64,000 nt of DNA from Adiantum capillus-veneris (Eukaryota; Streptophyta; Polypodiopsida; Polypodiales; Pteridaceae): contig CM043970.1 in the NCBI GenBank assembly GCA_014529385.2, positions 63,225,496-63,289,495 of the forward strand, in the 5' to 3' direction. Made by a program: the position numbers and the translations under genes. Positions 35,230-48,744 of the stretch are shown here, piece by piece. Below the pieces are notes generated by a model that saw only the letters and a list, made by a program, of their open reading frames with translations, searched no databases and had not been told where the DNA came from. Numbering within the stretch: the stretch's first letter is position 1; each line of letters starts with the position of its first letter.

Positions 35230-38200
35230 TTGCTCCCATCACTTCCATCAAACCTTTGTGAAATACAAACGCACCATCATAGAAAAACTTGCCTCAAGAA
35301 AGGAAAATCCTGTCGCTTTGCCTTCCCAAGGTTCCCCATGCCATTCACAATCATTCTCAGATCGACTAGCAATGACTATGACAACCAGATGAGAAGCAAG
35401 AAAACTTTTAAATGCATTCAGAATAGCCTTGATACACTTCCCATTGAAACTAGCATTTCCTTTGAGGAATGGCTACAAAGCCTGCATTTGAAATTCAAAG
35501 AATATACTTTGGCAATAACAAACTCACTATCCACAGCAACAATCTTCTTGAAACAAACCATGAAGGACATTTATACAAACAATTTCAACCCCACAATTGC
35601 AACACTATGGGACGCAAACACTGATATTCAATTCGTCTTGAACGCACATGGTGCAGCAAGTTATTGCACATTATACATGAAAAAAATCGACAACACATTG
35701 ATAGCAGTAATAAAATCTCAATTTGATATTTGTGTGGCCAACAACGCAAGAAAAATTGAGCGGCCACGTAAGGTTGGCAACACTATTCTCAACACACAAC
35801 AAATTAGTGCACAACAAGCATCTTACATAGTGCTATCGTTACTACTCCATACTACAACTCGTGATTTTGTATACATAAGTCCTAACCCTCCTAATCAACG
35901 TGCATTATTTCTCAAAAGGAAAGCATGTCTATAAAATCTACACTTATCTGACACAAACATATTCTTCCAAAACATTATTGATAAATATGCTGAAAGACCA
36001 CAAAGTCTCCATCATCTTAACTTGGCTGAATATGCATCAACAATTAAGCAAGACGGAACGACTTACAAACCATTGCGCAAAGCTAAGATCATAAGATTTG
36101 TGAAATATAACATTCTTAAAAACCTAGAAGATCACTATAGAGAACAATTCTTGTTATACCTTCCTTGGACCAATAACGAAGACCAACATTTGACAGAATC
36201 CTATACATGGAGTGATGTATATAATGAATATATACAAGCCATAAAATCAAATGAACTCAAGTTCAATAAAGACCAAAGCCCAATAGAAAAAAACCAAATG
36301 CACTACATTTCCTCCCAAACCACAACTAGTACAACCAACAATGACTCACATGCCTCACATGATGTAGACATTCTTAATGACCTAGACATTAATACGCATT
36401 CTAAAAACACTTTCCACTTGCAACATTTCAAGTACACCTCCATGAAAAATGATGACTTTCATGCAGCCATTGACAAATTAAATGACCAACATCGACACAT
36501 ATTTGACGACATAATGTTGAAAAAATGAATTCAACCCAACAAACAAATACACCTCTTTCTCACAGGAGGTGCAGGAACAGGAAAAACACTCACATTACTA
36601 TTGTTAGTAGAAGCATGGCAACGATTTTACAACCATAGAAGCGCACCAAGTCGAGAATCTCCAACGACATTGTCAATGGTATACACAGGAAAGGTAGCTT
36701 TTAATATTGGTGGCACCACAATCCACTCAGCACTTTACTTGCCTCTAACTACTTCTACACAAACAATATTGAATGCCAAAAAGTTGAATGCGCTTTCTCT
36801 CCTTTAAAAGGACTTGAGACTTATAGTTTTCGATGAGGTCTCCTTGATAGGTTTAAGCGTCTTCTCCATGGCTGACTCCCGTTTGCGAGCAATCAAGCGC
36901 ATTTACAATAAACCGTTCGGTGGGTTGGATATCGTTCTTTGCGGTGATCTGTGTCAGGCAAGCCCTGTTAAGGATACCTGGATCTTCTCGCAAAAACATA
37001 CGCTTTTAGAAGCAATTTTCCCATCATATTGGCACACTCATCCACAATGCTACGAACTTACACTAACAATGCGACAAAATGATCGAACATTCATAGATAT
37101 TCTTAATAGACTTCGAGTTGTACAACATACTTCTGAGGATTTGGAATATCTTAACAATAAGTACTATAGACCTATTCCAACCAACCGTCAAGCTTCTCAT
37201 CTGTTTTACTTCAACAAAGAAAAGGACACTCATAATCTTGCCGTGATCAATCAAATGGAGACAAACTTTCATCGCTATTGACAAAAGAAATAACTCATGC
37301 AACAAAACAATTAGCATTCCTGCAGATCCCAAATCCACTGGAGGATTGCATTCAACACTCAACCTAAAAGCAGGCATTGTTGTCGAGTTATGCGCAGGGA
37401 ACTTGGATATTCTTGATGGATTGATTAACGAAGCAGAAGGGGAGTACAAAAACTTTACAAAAACAAGCAAAAAAATAATAATTTGGGTTCATTTCTCCAA
37501 CCCTCTCATTGGAAAGAGACTCACGCTATGAAAATCAAGCATTGTATTCATCGACCATTAACAAAGAATGGACCCCAGTAGAACGAGTCGTTCATGAATT
37601 CCAAGTCGGGAAAATCTACTTGAACATCATCTCCAGATACCAATTCCCATTGCAACCAGCTAGTGCTCGAACAATTCATCGCTCCCAAGGTCTTACATTG
37701 CAAACACTAGCCTTCAATCTTGAACACATAAGAACACATGGTCTCACATACACAGCATTGTCATGCGTCCGAGACCCAACTAATCTTTACCTGCTCAAAA
37801 GAATACAACCTTCCCATATCAAGGTTGACCAACCTGTACTAAAAGAACTAGATCGCCTAAAAGCACAAGCTAGATGGATCTCCACTCAAAAGTCATTAGA
37901 AGTTTACTCAAACACACATATCATAATTCAGTCTCTCAACATTGTGTCCTTCAATAAACACATAAGAAAGATTAAAACAAATTCCATCCTCATGACATCG
38001 CATGTACTTTGTTTGCAAGAGACAAGAATAACAACAAAAATACCGCATCCAGTACTAGGCTTTCTACAACACCAATTTAATGCAAAACTAGGTGTTTCAA
38101 TTCTCCACCAAGAAACACTAATCCACTTTGACCATGGGAATATTTCTCGTATGGGAATTGAGATGTTGCATACAACGATCAAGTTCACAACCAACAAAAT

Positions 38201-38547
38201 CATCAAAATAGTTTCCCATTACAATTCACCTTCAACAAGGCTAACAAATTTAATAGACGCATTAAAAACATTGATTCAACAACACACTATGGAAATTCGA
38301 ATCATTATCTTGGGTGACTTCAACATTGGCATTAAAGTTCCCTTATACTTCCTACTACCAGCTTTCCTCTTTCCTAAACAAATATAACATCCGACAGTTG
38401 GTCAAAGATGTTACAACTATCTACGGATCTTCTTTAGACCATATTTGGGCGAGCTCTGCAATCTCCAAATACGAATCAGGATCCAGCTACATGTACTTGA
38501 CCGATCACTCCGCGACATACATTATGCTATCTTCTGACCACCTTTGA
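35230..38547 (+). pseudogene. Helitron-type PIF1 helicase fused to an endonuclease/exonuclease/phosphatase domain
   Basis: One frame (35230-37281) with in-frame stops at about 35932, 36526 and 36805 carries the pre-helicase region (TCLKKGKSCRFAFPRFP, LWDANTDIQFVLNAHG) typical of Helitron proteins. The PIF1 helicase follows: Walker A GGAGTGKT (36565-36588), Walker B LIVFDEVSLIG, motif DIVLCGDLCQASPV and TLTMRQ. After frameshifts, LNLKAGIVVELC and then (37509-38387) ARTIHRSQGLTLQTLAF, TYTALSCVRDPTNLYLLK complete the helicase. In that last frame, without a stop, SLNIVSFNKHIRKI, VLCLQETR and IIILGDFNIG follow; after one shift (38314-38547) SSLDHIWAS and YLTDHSA. These are the N, E, D-x-N, D-H and H motifs of the EEP nuclease fold. 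The HUH Rep domain is missing. Confidence 0.85.
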
Positions 38548-38680
38548 CATAGCCACTCTCCATTTATTCATCATGTTGCAGGCCTCCGTGATCTCTCACC
38601 TTGTTTACATAAAATCTATACTCTTTATAATGCAGCTTAAAATTTTCAAGGAAGGAAAGGGCTTCCACGTGTCACTCCCT

Positions 38681-38796
38681 GGTTTATTTTAGAAAACACC
38701 TTACAAAACACATAATCTAAAATGCAAAAGTAAAGGGTGGTTTATTTCAAAAAACACCTTACAAAACATCTAATTTAAAATGCAAAAGTAAAGGTA
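38681..38796. repeat. 58-bp tandem duplication
   Basis: GGTTTATTTTAGAAAACACC at 38681 and GGTTTATTTCAAAAAACACC at 38739 begin two similar units ending AAAATGCAAAAGTAAAGG. Confidence 0.9.
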
Positions 38797-39231
38797 AGAT
38801 TGTAAGAAATGACAACCTTTGAAAATGTAAGAAAAACTGACAAGCCTTTTCAAATGTAAAGTCAAAAGACTTTCTATTCTACATAAAATAAATGTTGAAG
38901 CTTGATTGCACATAACAAAAAGGTCTAAAGGAGATAACTTTAGTGGAGGTTTTGTTACTTAATGCGAATTGACTTTTTGAAGATATAATTTAAAAAAACA
39001 AAATAGTGTTTTTTAATAGAAATGTAATTTTTGAAGATATATTTGGTTTTATCTTTTCAAGGGGCTTTTTTCAAGACCAATATTGATATGTTTTAGAAAA
39101 TTTTGGAAGCATGTATTTCTTTAAAGAGCTTGAGAAAAAGAAAAAAGCTCGCCTAATGGCGACTTGGGGCTATCTCGATTTGAGGACATGCATGACATGG
39201 AAATGCAGGGTCGTTATCCACATCATTGACC

Positions 39232-39233
<2 letters not shown>
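38797..39233. other. A/T-rich sequence, no feature recognised
   Basis: No open frame with a domain; lies between the helicase relic and the microsatellite cluster. Confidence 0.5.
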
Positions 39234-41100
<1,867 letters not shown>

Positions 41101-41329
41101 GAATTAGAGCACTCCTAAGTTTGTTGAACAAGGGCTAGCACCTCATGAAAAATAATGTCTATATTGAGAAGCTTCCAATCTTGGTATCAAAGAATGCTTT
41201 GCAACATCTATTAAGAGGGCGTGTCATGCATCACTTTTATAGATGCGATAGACTATCCATGTAGGAAGAGAGTATTGATTAGTGTTCCACTTGGAGGAGA
41301 AGATAGCCCTTTGAGAATAGAGGCATTGT

Positions 41330-41365
41330 TTCCTTGGCCGCAGCAACACGCGGGTCACATACTAG
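41330..41365 (+). mobile_element. Helitron-like 3' terminus
   Basis: CCGC (41338-41341), an 8-base loop and GCGG (41350-41353) form a small hairpin, followed after 8 bases by CTAG (41362-41365) and a T. The text ACGCGGGTCACATACTAGT closely resembles 3' ends of plant Helitrons, which finish hairpin-N-CTRR and insert before T. It is on the same strand as the helicase relic 2.8 kb upstream and may be its 3' end. No 5' TC end was found. Confidence 0.6.
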
Positions 41366-41640
41366 TTTATGTAAATGTAGCAATCAAAAAGCGATGATAA
41401 TTGATGCTCTTTAAAAAGATACAAAAGAATATTTAACATAAAAATTGTGTGCATTTAGATTTTTTACAGAGAATTTATGTAAATGAAGCATTTAAAATAG
41501 CGATAATGCTTGAGAGTCCTTTAAAAAGATTTAAAAAATATATTTAACATGCAATTTGTGTGCAAATACTTTTTCACATATAAATTATATAAATGGAACC
41601 TTTAAAATAATGATGATTGATGAATAAAGTATTCTTTTGA
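41366..41640. repeat. About 110-bp tandem repeat, two and a half units
   Basis: Units start TTTATGTAAATGTAGC (41366), TTTATGTAAATGAAGC (41474) and TTATATAAATGGAACC (41585). They share a CTTTAAAAAGAT..AAAA block and a TTTAACAT..AA.TTGTGTGCA block. The repeat begins at the base after the Helitron-like CTAG. Confidence 0.8.
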
Positions 41641-41710
41641 ATATGATTAGCTAGTATATAATTTCAAATGGACAGTTAAAAACAACAAAATCAAATAATT
41701 CATACATTTT

Positions 41711-42302
41711 GTATATGAAATACTCTTCAGAGCCGCGTTACCGACCAAGTATTTCATATACTTAATACTTAAAAAATTAACTGCACATGCACATAAAAAG
41801 TATATGACATTCGTATGGTTGGGTTAACGACCTAAACGCCACATTTATGCAAAAACAGATGCTTCTAACAAACGACACTCTATTAGCCGCGTTACCGATC
41901 GAGTGCCGCCTGAATCTAAAGAAAACCAATGGCTTGCATACGAACATCATATAGCCACGTTACCGACTGATGCCCATATGTTTTTTGGGAAAGGGAAAGG
42001 AAAGTTGACTTACCATAAGGATACTAGATTCACCGCGTTATCAATGTAGTACCCAGACAGTAAGCCAATACTTACCACAAGGACACCATCTTGCCCGCGT
42101 CACAGAGGTGATGCCCCCGTGATAAGCATTGTTCCGTAGAATAGATTACACACACACTCCCATTGTGTGGTAAGGTACCTTATCACTGCCGTGCAATATG
42201 ACAAAAGGTATGCTACCACACAACGCATACACACACACAACACATACCCAGATTGTGTGGTCAGGTACTCTGCTGTTGCCGCGCACTGCAGCGTAGAGCA
42301 CG
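41711..42302. repeat. Array of stem-loop modules with differing stems and a shared loop core
   Basis: Modules (left arm / right arm): 41711-41724 / 41748-41761, GTATATGAAATACT with perfect 14-bp complement; 41873-41880 / 41901-41908, CGACACTC / GAGTGCCG; 41937-41949 / 41968-41980, CATACGAACATCA / TGATGCCCATATG; 42019-42026 / 42047-42054, GGATACTA / TAGTACCC; 42081-42088 / 42109-42116, GGACACCA / TGATGCCC; 42174-42181 / 42205-42212, GGTACCTT / AAGGTATG; 42264-42271 / 42295-42302, GGTACTCT / AGAGCACG. The first three loops contain GCCGCGTTACCGA or a one-base variant; CCGCGTTATC, CCGCGTCAC and more distant forms follow. Spacing is 62-93 bp, with one degenerate module near 41800-41840 (GGTTGGGTTAACGACC). 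Function unknown. Confidence 0.65.
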
Positions 42303-42369
42303 CTCCCATAGGATCCCCTCTCTCCCTCTCTCCTCTCTCCTCTCGACGTAGCTGCAAAGGTGGTCAACG

Positions 42370-42370
42370 A

Positions 42371-42466
<96 letters not shown>
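42370..42466. repeat. (CT)n microsatellite
   Basis: About 48 CT units with one interruption; ends exactly where the hAT-like end begins. Confidence 0.95.
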
Positions 42467-42468
<2 letters not shown>

Positions 42469-42660
42469 GAGATGAAAGCAAGAAATAACACCCAGCGGGC
42501 CCGATGGGGCCCGCGTATATATAATTCTGCGAGCCCGCCGGGCTTTTCAGTATTCCCGACGGGCCCGCCGAGAAAACTTAAAAGCCCGGTGGGAATTTAG
42601 TGGGTTTGCAGGTCGCCCTTAACCGGATTCTATGTGATTATGTTTAATGTAATCATGTAA
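42467..42660 (+). mobile_element. Ac-like hAT transposon end (fragment)
   Basis: TAGAGATGAAAGC at 42467 resembles the maize Ac terminus (CAGGGATGAAAGT). It is followed by GC-rich subterminal words: GCGGGCCCG, GGGGCCCGC, GAGCCCGCCGGGC, GACGGGCCCGCCG, AAAAGCCCGGTGGG. Clusters of CCCG words near the end are typical of Ac-like subterminal regions. No opposite end and no transposase were found; the flank is CTCTCTCT from the microsatellite. Confidence 0.5.
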
Positions 42661-42724
42661 ATGTGCCAATAAGACCTTGTGATTGCACAAAATTTTTCAT
42701 AATTACGTAAATATTAAATCCCTG

Positions 42725-43170
42725 GTTGTAACGGGTGTACGTGGTACACCTGGTTGCATATCTCTTGAATGGCTCACTCACGGTGCCGTAAGCAAGAAGA
42801 GCGATGTGTACAGCATGGGCATGGTGTTCTTAGAGATTATAGGGGGTAGGAAGATTGTGGACCTTGCCCTCCTAAACACTGCCCCACTCAATGCAGCAAA
42901 TAATGAGGCATGGAATTTCCCTAGTTGGGCTACCAAGAAGTGTGAGGAAGGTTCGATGATGGAGCTTGTTGACAAACACCTGCATACTCGTGGATTTGAT
43001 GTAGAAAAAGCACCGAAGCTCATTTATACCTCATTTTGGTGTATCTAGGATGATCCTAACCTCCAGCCCAATGCACCCACAGTGTTGTAATGGCTAGAGG
43101 GTGACTCCCCTGTGGAGCATCCACACTTGACCTCAATCAACACGAGTGCCCATGCAAGAAGTGAAAGCTT
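42725..43170 (+). pseudogene. Receptor-like kinase relic (C-terminal half of the kinase domain)
   Basis: VVTGVRGTPGCISLEWLTHG corresponds to subdomain VIII (normally GTPGYLAPEW), KKSDVYSMGMVFLEIIGGRK to subdomain IX, and NFPSWATKKCEEGSMMELVD to the segment typical of S-domain and SD2-type receptor-like kinases. SFWCI, TAG, DDPNLQPN, TAA-type damage and WLEGDSPVEHPHL follow, equivalent to the end of the kinase domain (WCIQ.DP..RP....V..MLEG). The ATP-binding lobe and the catalytic HRD/DFG part are absent. Two stops interrupt the frame. No second exon or receptor part is seen nearby. Confidence 0.88.
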
Positions 43171-44312
<1,142 letters not shown>

Positions 44313-44659
44313 AAGTCAACTTTCTAGGAAAGAAAATGTTGGTTGCTAAGATGTGCTAGGGAAGATCACTCAAATCAGCATGTTCATGGAGATGTCGTTC
44401 ATGTTCATGGAGATGTCATTCATGGTCTACAACTTACTAATGACAAGAATCTTTTACAAAGTAAGAGTTCAATCTGTGTTCTTACATATTTTTTTTCTTT
44501 TATAGCAAAACTATTGTGAGTGGATTATATTGAGCAGCCCAAAAAATTACAAGGTTTTGTCATGCTCATGTTAAGCCATGATAACATCCAAGGATCATAA
44601 TTACAATGGCTATCAGGGCAGCCACCCCTACCACCCCACCTTATTCTGATATCTTTTAT

Positions 44660-47600
44660 TTACCGATGGCCAAGATTTACCCCCATCCTAGGCATTCCAT
44701 CTGCTGACAACAAGGCACAAGTAGTCCTAGACCAATCCTCCGAGTGATGCTTACGCTCGAGTGCCCATATTAGCACTTTGCTTTCTTGTATAATTTCTGC
44801 GAAGCTTGCCACCTCAAATCCTCCTTCAAAAACATGGCGGTTCCTTGTCTGCCATACATTATGAAAAAAGAAGTATTTGATGATTTGAGTGTTGACGAGG
44901 AGTGCAGGACTACCTGAATTTTTCCCTCCAAGGCATAGGTCAGTCTTGAAAAAACTAATTTTCCATGTTCTCTGGACCCACTTGCATACTTTCCCTGCGA
45001 GGCCTTTTATAGCTGGGTAGTCCATGAATAGGTGGACCAGATCTTCACTAGCTAACCTACACCCCAAGCATTGATCTGACCCAATACCTCTCTCCTGAAT
45101 CTTCACCCCCGTCAGTAGAGCACCCCAAACAACCTTCCATAAGAAAACCTTCATCTACTGTGGAACCTTTGGCTTCCAAATGTTCTCTATTACATGCTCC
45201 CACCTTTCCTCCGGCCACTGCTTTTTCCATAGCTTGTTAAGGGGGCTAGACCAATGCTTCTTCTGCATCATTGTCTGATAAATGCTTTTAGTATGGGGTT
45301 TCCACAATAGACTGCTTCCGGGCCATTTCTAGGCATTCCAGTCCAACTCCCAATCACAGATTGGCATCACTAGATTGTCAAGCTCTTTCATCACTTTGTG
45401 GACAAGCAAGACCTCCAAGCTATTAAGTTGGTACTGGGCAACCATAAGGTCAATGGCTTTCCAACTCTTGTTTCCACTGTCCCAGAAGTGCTCAAGCCGG
45501 TTCAGATCCTTATTATTGAGCTTCCTGGATGTCTCAATCCAATAGGGAGTTTGTGGCGGATCTACAACTTTGGAGAGCCAGGGGTGCCAATGCAGAATGG
45601 AGTTCTTGAAGCATCTGGCTTCTTCCCCCCACTTTAAGACTCCTGATGCTCTATTGCATTTTCTTACCAATTCTCTTGAACTGCCCCCCAGCCTTAAGGT
45701 AGACCACGCCAGGGCTAACAGTTTGTCATGAATCTCCACTCCTCTCCACTTTCCACCCTTCGATCCAAGTTTAGCTGCTTCTATCATATCTCTGATCATG
45801 ACAGCCCAAACTTGATCTTGTTTAGCCAAGGAAACAACAAATTTGTTGCAACAAGCTTCTGCATGGGCCACAGGGTTGAGAATTCCGAGGGCTCCTTGAT
45901 TCCCCGGCCGAGCAATTGATTCCCAACGGGCCCATTGCCATGGACTGGAAGATTTCGTGTTATTTTTCCATAAAAATATTTTCACTGGTTTTAAGAACTC
46001 TTTCCAGTGACACTTAGCCATCTTGAGAAGCGGGCTAGTGAAGGCAATATAAGGAATCATAAAGGCATTCATCACTCTTATCCGACTTGGGAATGGGAGA
46101 AGAGCATACTCCCACCTACTCATTTTTGTTTTGATTTTTTCAAGCACCCACTCAAATCTTTTCTTGTGAGTTACATCCATCCCCAAGGGGGCTCCCAGAT
46201 GTCTAAAGATATTCCCTTTTGTGACAATCTCCCCCGACCAGACAGAAGGGTCAAATGAGTCATTTTCCAATAGGGAAATCATCCTTGAATTCTCTATATT
46301 ACACTGGGACCCCAAAGCTACTTAGAACATTTGTACAATCTCCAGAGCTTTTCTAATGACCTAGGGGCACGCCTTCAAGAAGAGGAGAGAATCGTCTGCA
46401 AAAAGTTTTGCCAGGAGTTGGCAATTTTCTGGTAAAACAAGGCCTTGCACCTCCCCTCGTTCATCCCTAGCTTCGAGCGTCGTGATTAGAGGATGTGATC
46501 CTATGGCGAAAAGCAGGGGGGCCAGAGGGCATCCCTATTTAATAAACCTTTTGACCTCAAAAGATCCCACAATTCTATCGCTGAATAGGATCTTTGACTC
46601 ACTTCCAACCCCCATTACACGAACCAGCTGCGACAGAGGTGCGACCCAAAGCCTAGAGCTTCCATGACGGCTTCTATATATGTCCATGTTATTTTGTCAT
46701 AGGCCTTGTCTAGGTCCAACTGCAGTAGAATGCACTCTTGCTTTGTGACAGCTGCGTATTCTATGCCCACCATTGCTGCCAAGATGTTATTGTAAATGGA
46801 CCTTCCCTTTATAAACCATGTTGATGGGGGGAGATGATCTTGGTTAGTAAGGGGGCCAGTATGAGGGCCATGCCACTGCTTTAGCTATAATTTTGTAGGC
46901 CACCGACATCATCGTTATAGGGTACCAATGTTTGGGGGTGATGATCTTGGTTAGTAAGGGGGCCAGTCTAAGGGCCACTGCTTTAGCTATAATTTTGTAG
47001 GCCACCAACATCATCGTTATAGGGTGCCAATGTTTCAGTTTAGAACAACAGATCTGTTTTGGGATGGGCTTGATAAGCCCTCTCTTCACACTTGTCTCCA
47101 ACGACCCTTAGACCATGGCTTTATTGGCCAAACTTGTGATTGGGGCCTTGAGATCATCCCAAAATTCTCTATAGAATTCCACCGTCATCCCATCCCAACC
47201 AGGGGACTTTTCCTTGCCAAGGGCTTGCAATGCTAGTGAACATTCGTCTTCGAAAAATACCCGTTCCAAGTTATTAGCTTTTGATTGAGGAATTTCCTTC
47301 TTGACACTCTGAAGTAAGGTCCCTTTGGCTTCTTCCACTTCTTCGGACTGGGTGTCCGGCCGTCCAATGATTTCACTGAGATAGCTCATCATCATACTAG
47401 CCATTTCATCCTAGTTATGAACTGTTGTCCCTTTCTCATCATCGAGCGAGCGGACGTGGCCCTGGCTCTTCTTGATTTTTAAAGCCCTAAAAAACTGAGC
47501 TTGATTGGAGGCTTCCGGTTGCAGAAAAGTCTCCCTAGAGAGAAGTCTAGCCTTTTTTATATCTTCTAGTTGCTCATTAGCAAGGTTCGATTTGGCTTCA

Positions 47601-48682
47601 AGCCATCGTTTGTGTTCAACCTCAGTGGCATGCCCATTGTCTTTTATAGAGGTAAGCAATTGTACCTCCGCTATAAGATGCAATAGGTGATCCTCCCTAG
47701 CTTTCTTGATTTGGGGGCCCGCGGTTTTGATTTCTTTCTGGATGCTCCGAGCAAAGAGGTCCCACGCATTGTGTTTGTTGAGGTCGACATCTTTTTTTAG
47801 CTTACCCAGTGCTTTCTTGGTTAGATTCCTGAAAAGAGGGTCTTTGAATAGGTGTGCCCCTGTTACCAACAGTTTTTTCTCACCTCTTGGGGCTTGCTCC
47901 TCTTCTTTATTCTTCTTAAAATGTATGTGCAGAGGAATGTGATACAAAAGGATTGTTGTTGGGACCACCTTCATTTCCATCAACGTCGGCATCCAATCAG
48001 CTTCGTGCGAGCAATAACATCTGTCCAGTTTGGAGGCAGTGCGGGCGTACTGGAGGCTTGTGTAGGTGAACCCAAGCGTGCTGTTCCATGGGCCAACTTC
48101 CCATAAGTCGATCGTTGCCCACTTTTCGCACAAACTTTGCCATTTAGACCTTTCTGAGCTAGCCAACACACTGGAGCATCCTGTTCTATCCTTGCTCTTT
48201 TCCACCATATTAAAGTCGCCAACCAACAACCACTCCCCTTCAATAGGGGTATCTCTGAGATGCATCCATAGTTTAGCTCTATCTTTTGCATTGCAAGGGC
48301 CGTACACATTCACAATGGTGAGGGGATGCCCTTCCCATCTGATTCTAATCCCCACGATTCTGTCGGATGGGTGGTTAAGAACCAACTTCGGCTCCAATTC
48401 TCTGTCCACAACGCTGAGGACGCCACTGAAGTCGTTATTTCCTTCTCCATAGAATACCAATTTCTTTCCTAGCACCTGCTTTCTCTTGCTATGGGCATCT
48501 AGGTGGTGTTCCTGGATGGCCCAAAAGTTGATTGTCTTCTCCTTTTTTATTTCCTGCCAGAATAGGGTACTCTTCTTACGGATTTTCAACCCCTTTACGT
48601 TCCAAGATTGGATAGTGAGAGACTCCATCATTAATACGGGGTTCATGGGATAGAGGAACAAATTCTTCAGCATCCAAATCAT
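44660..48682 (-). pseudogene. LINE ORF2: endonuclease, reverse transcriptase, zf-RVT
   Basis: The endonuclease is nearly intact (48682-47411): IQSWNVKGLK (N), WAIQEHHLD (E), LTIVNVYGP, WLLVGDFNMVEKSKDRTG (D, N) and SKLDRCYCS. The final SDH motif reads TTILLYHIPL, so the last H and D region is altered. A linker and RT start follow (47404-47108): ALGKEKSPGWDGMTVEFYR. The RT continues in pieces: KGLIKPIPKQ, LLQLDLDKAYDKITWTYIE, LAKLFADDSLLFLKA (catalytic FADD at 46391-46402), HLGAPLGMDVTHKKR (46315-45329). The end (45154-44660) has KVFLWKVVWGALLTG and CLGCRLASEDLVHLFMDYP, the zf-RVT pattern. Stops and shifts interrupt mainly 45155-45330 and 46320-47110. Confidence 0.9.
46833..47037. repeat. About 107-bp tandem duplication inside the LINE reverse transcriptase
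   Basis: GATGATCTTGGTTAGTAAGG begins two units at 46833 and 46940. Each encodes, on the minus strand, the RT phrase ITMMxVAYKIIAKAV. The duplication adds about 35 codons in the RT and by itself would inactivate it. Confidence 0.88.
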
Positions 48683-48744
48683 CCCCCCCCCTTCTCCTTG
48701 GTCTCAGGAGAATTCGGGGGTTCCAAGTCAAAGGATTTCTTTTC

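Noticed and set aside
41366-42302. CRISPR-like array (regularly spaced short repeats)
   Set aside because: Eukaryotic context, no fixed direct repeat; the modules are hairpins with variable arms.
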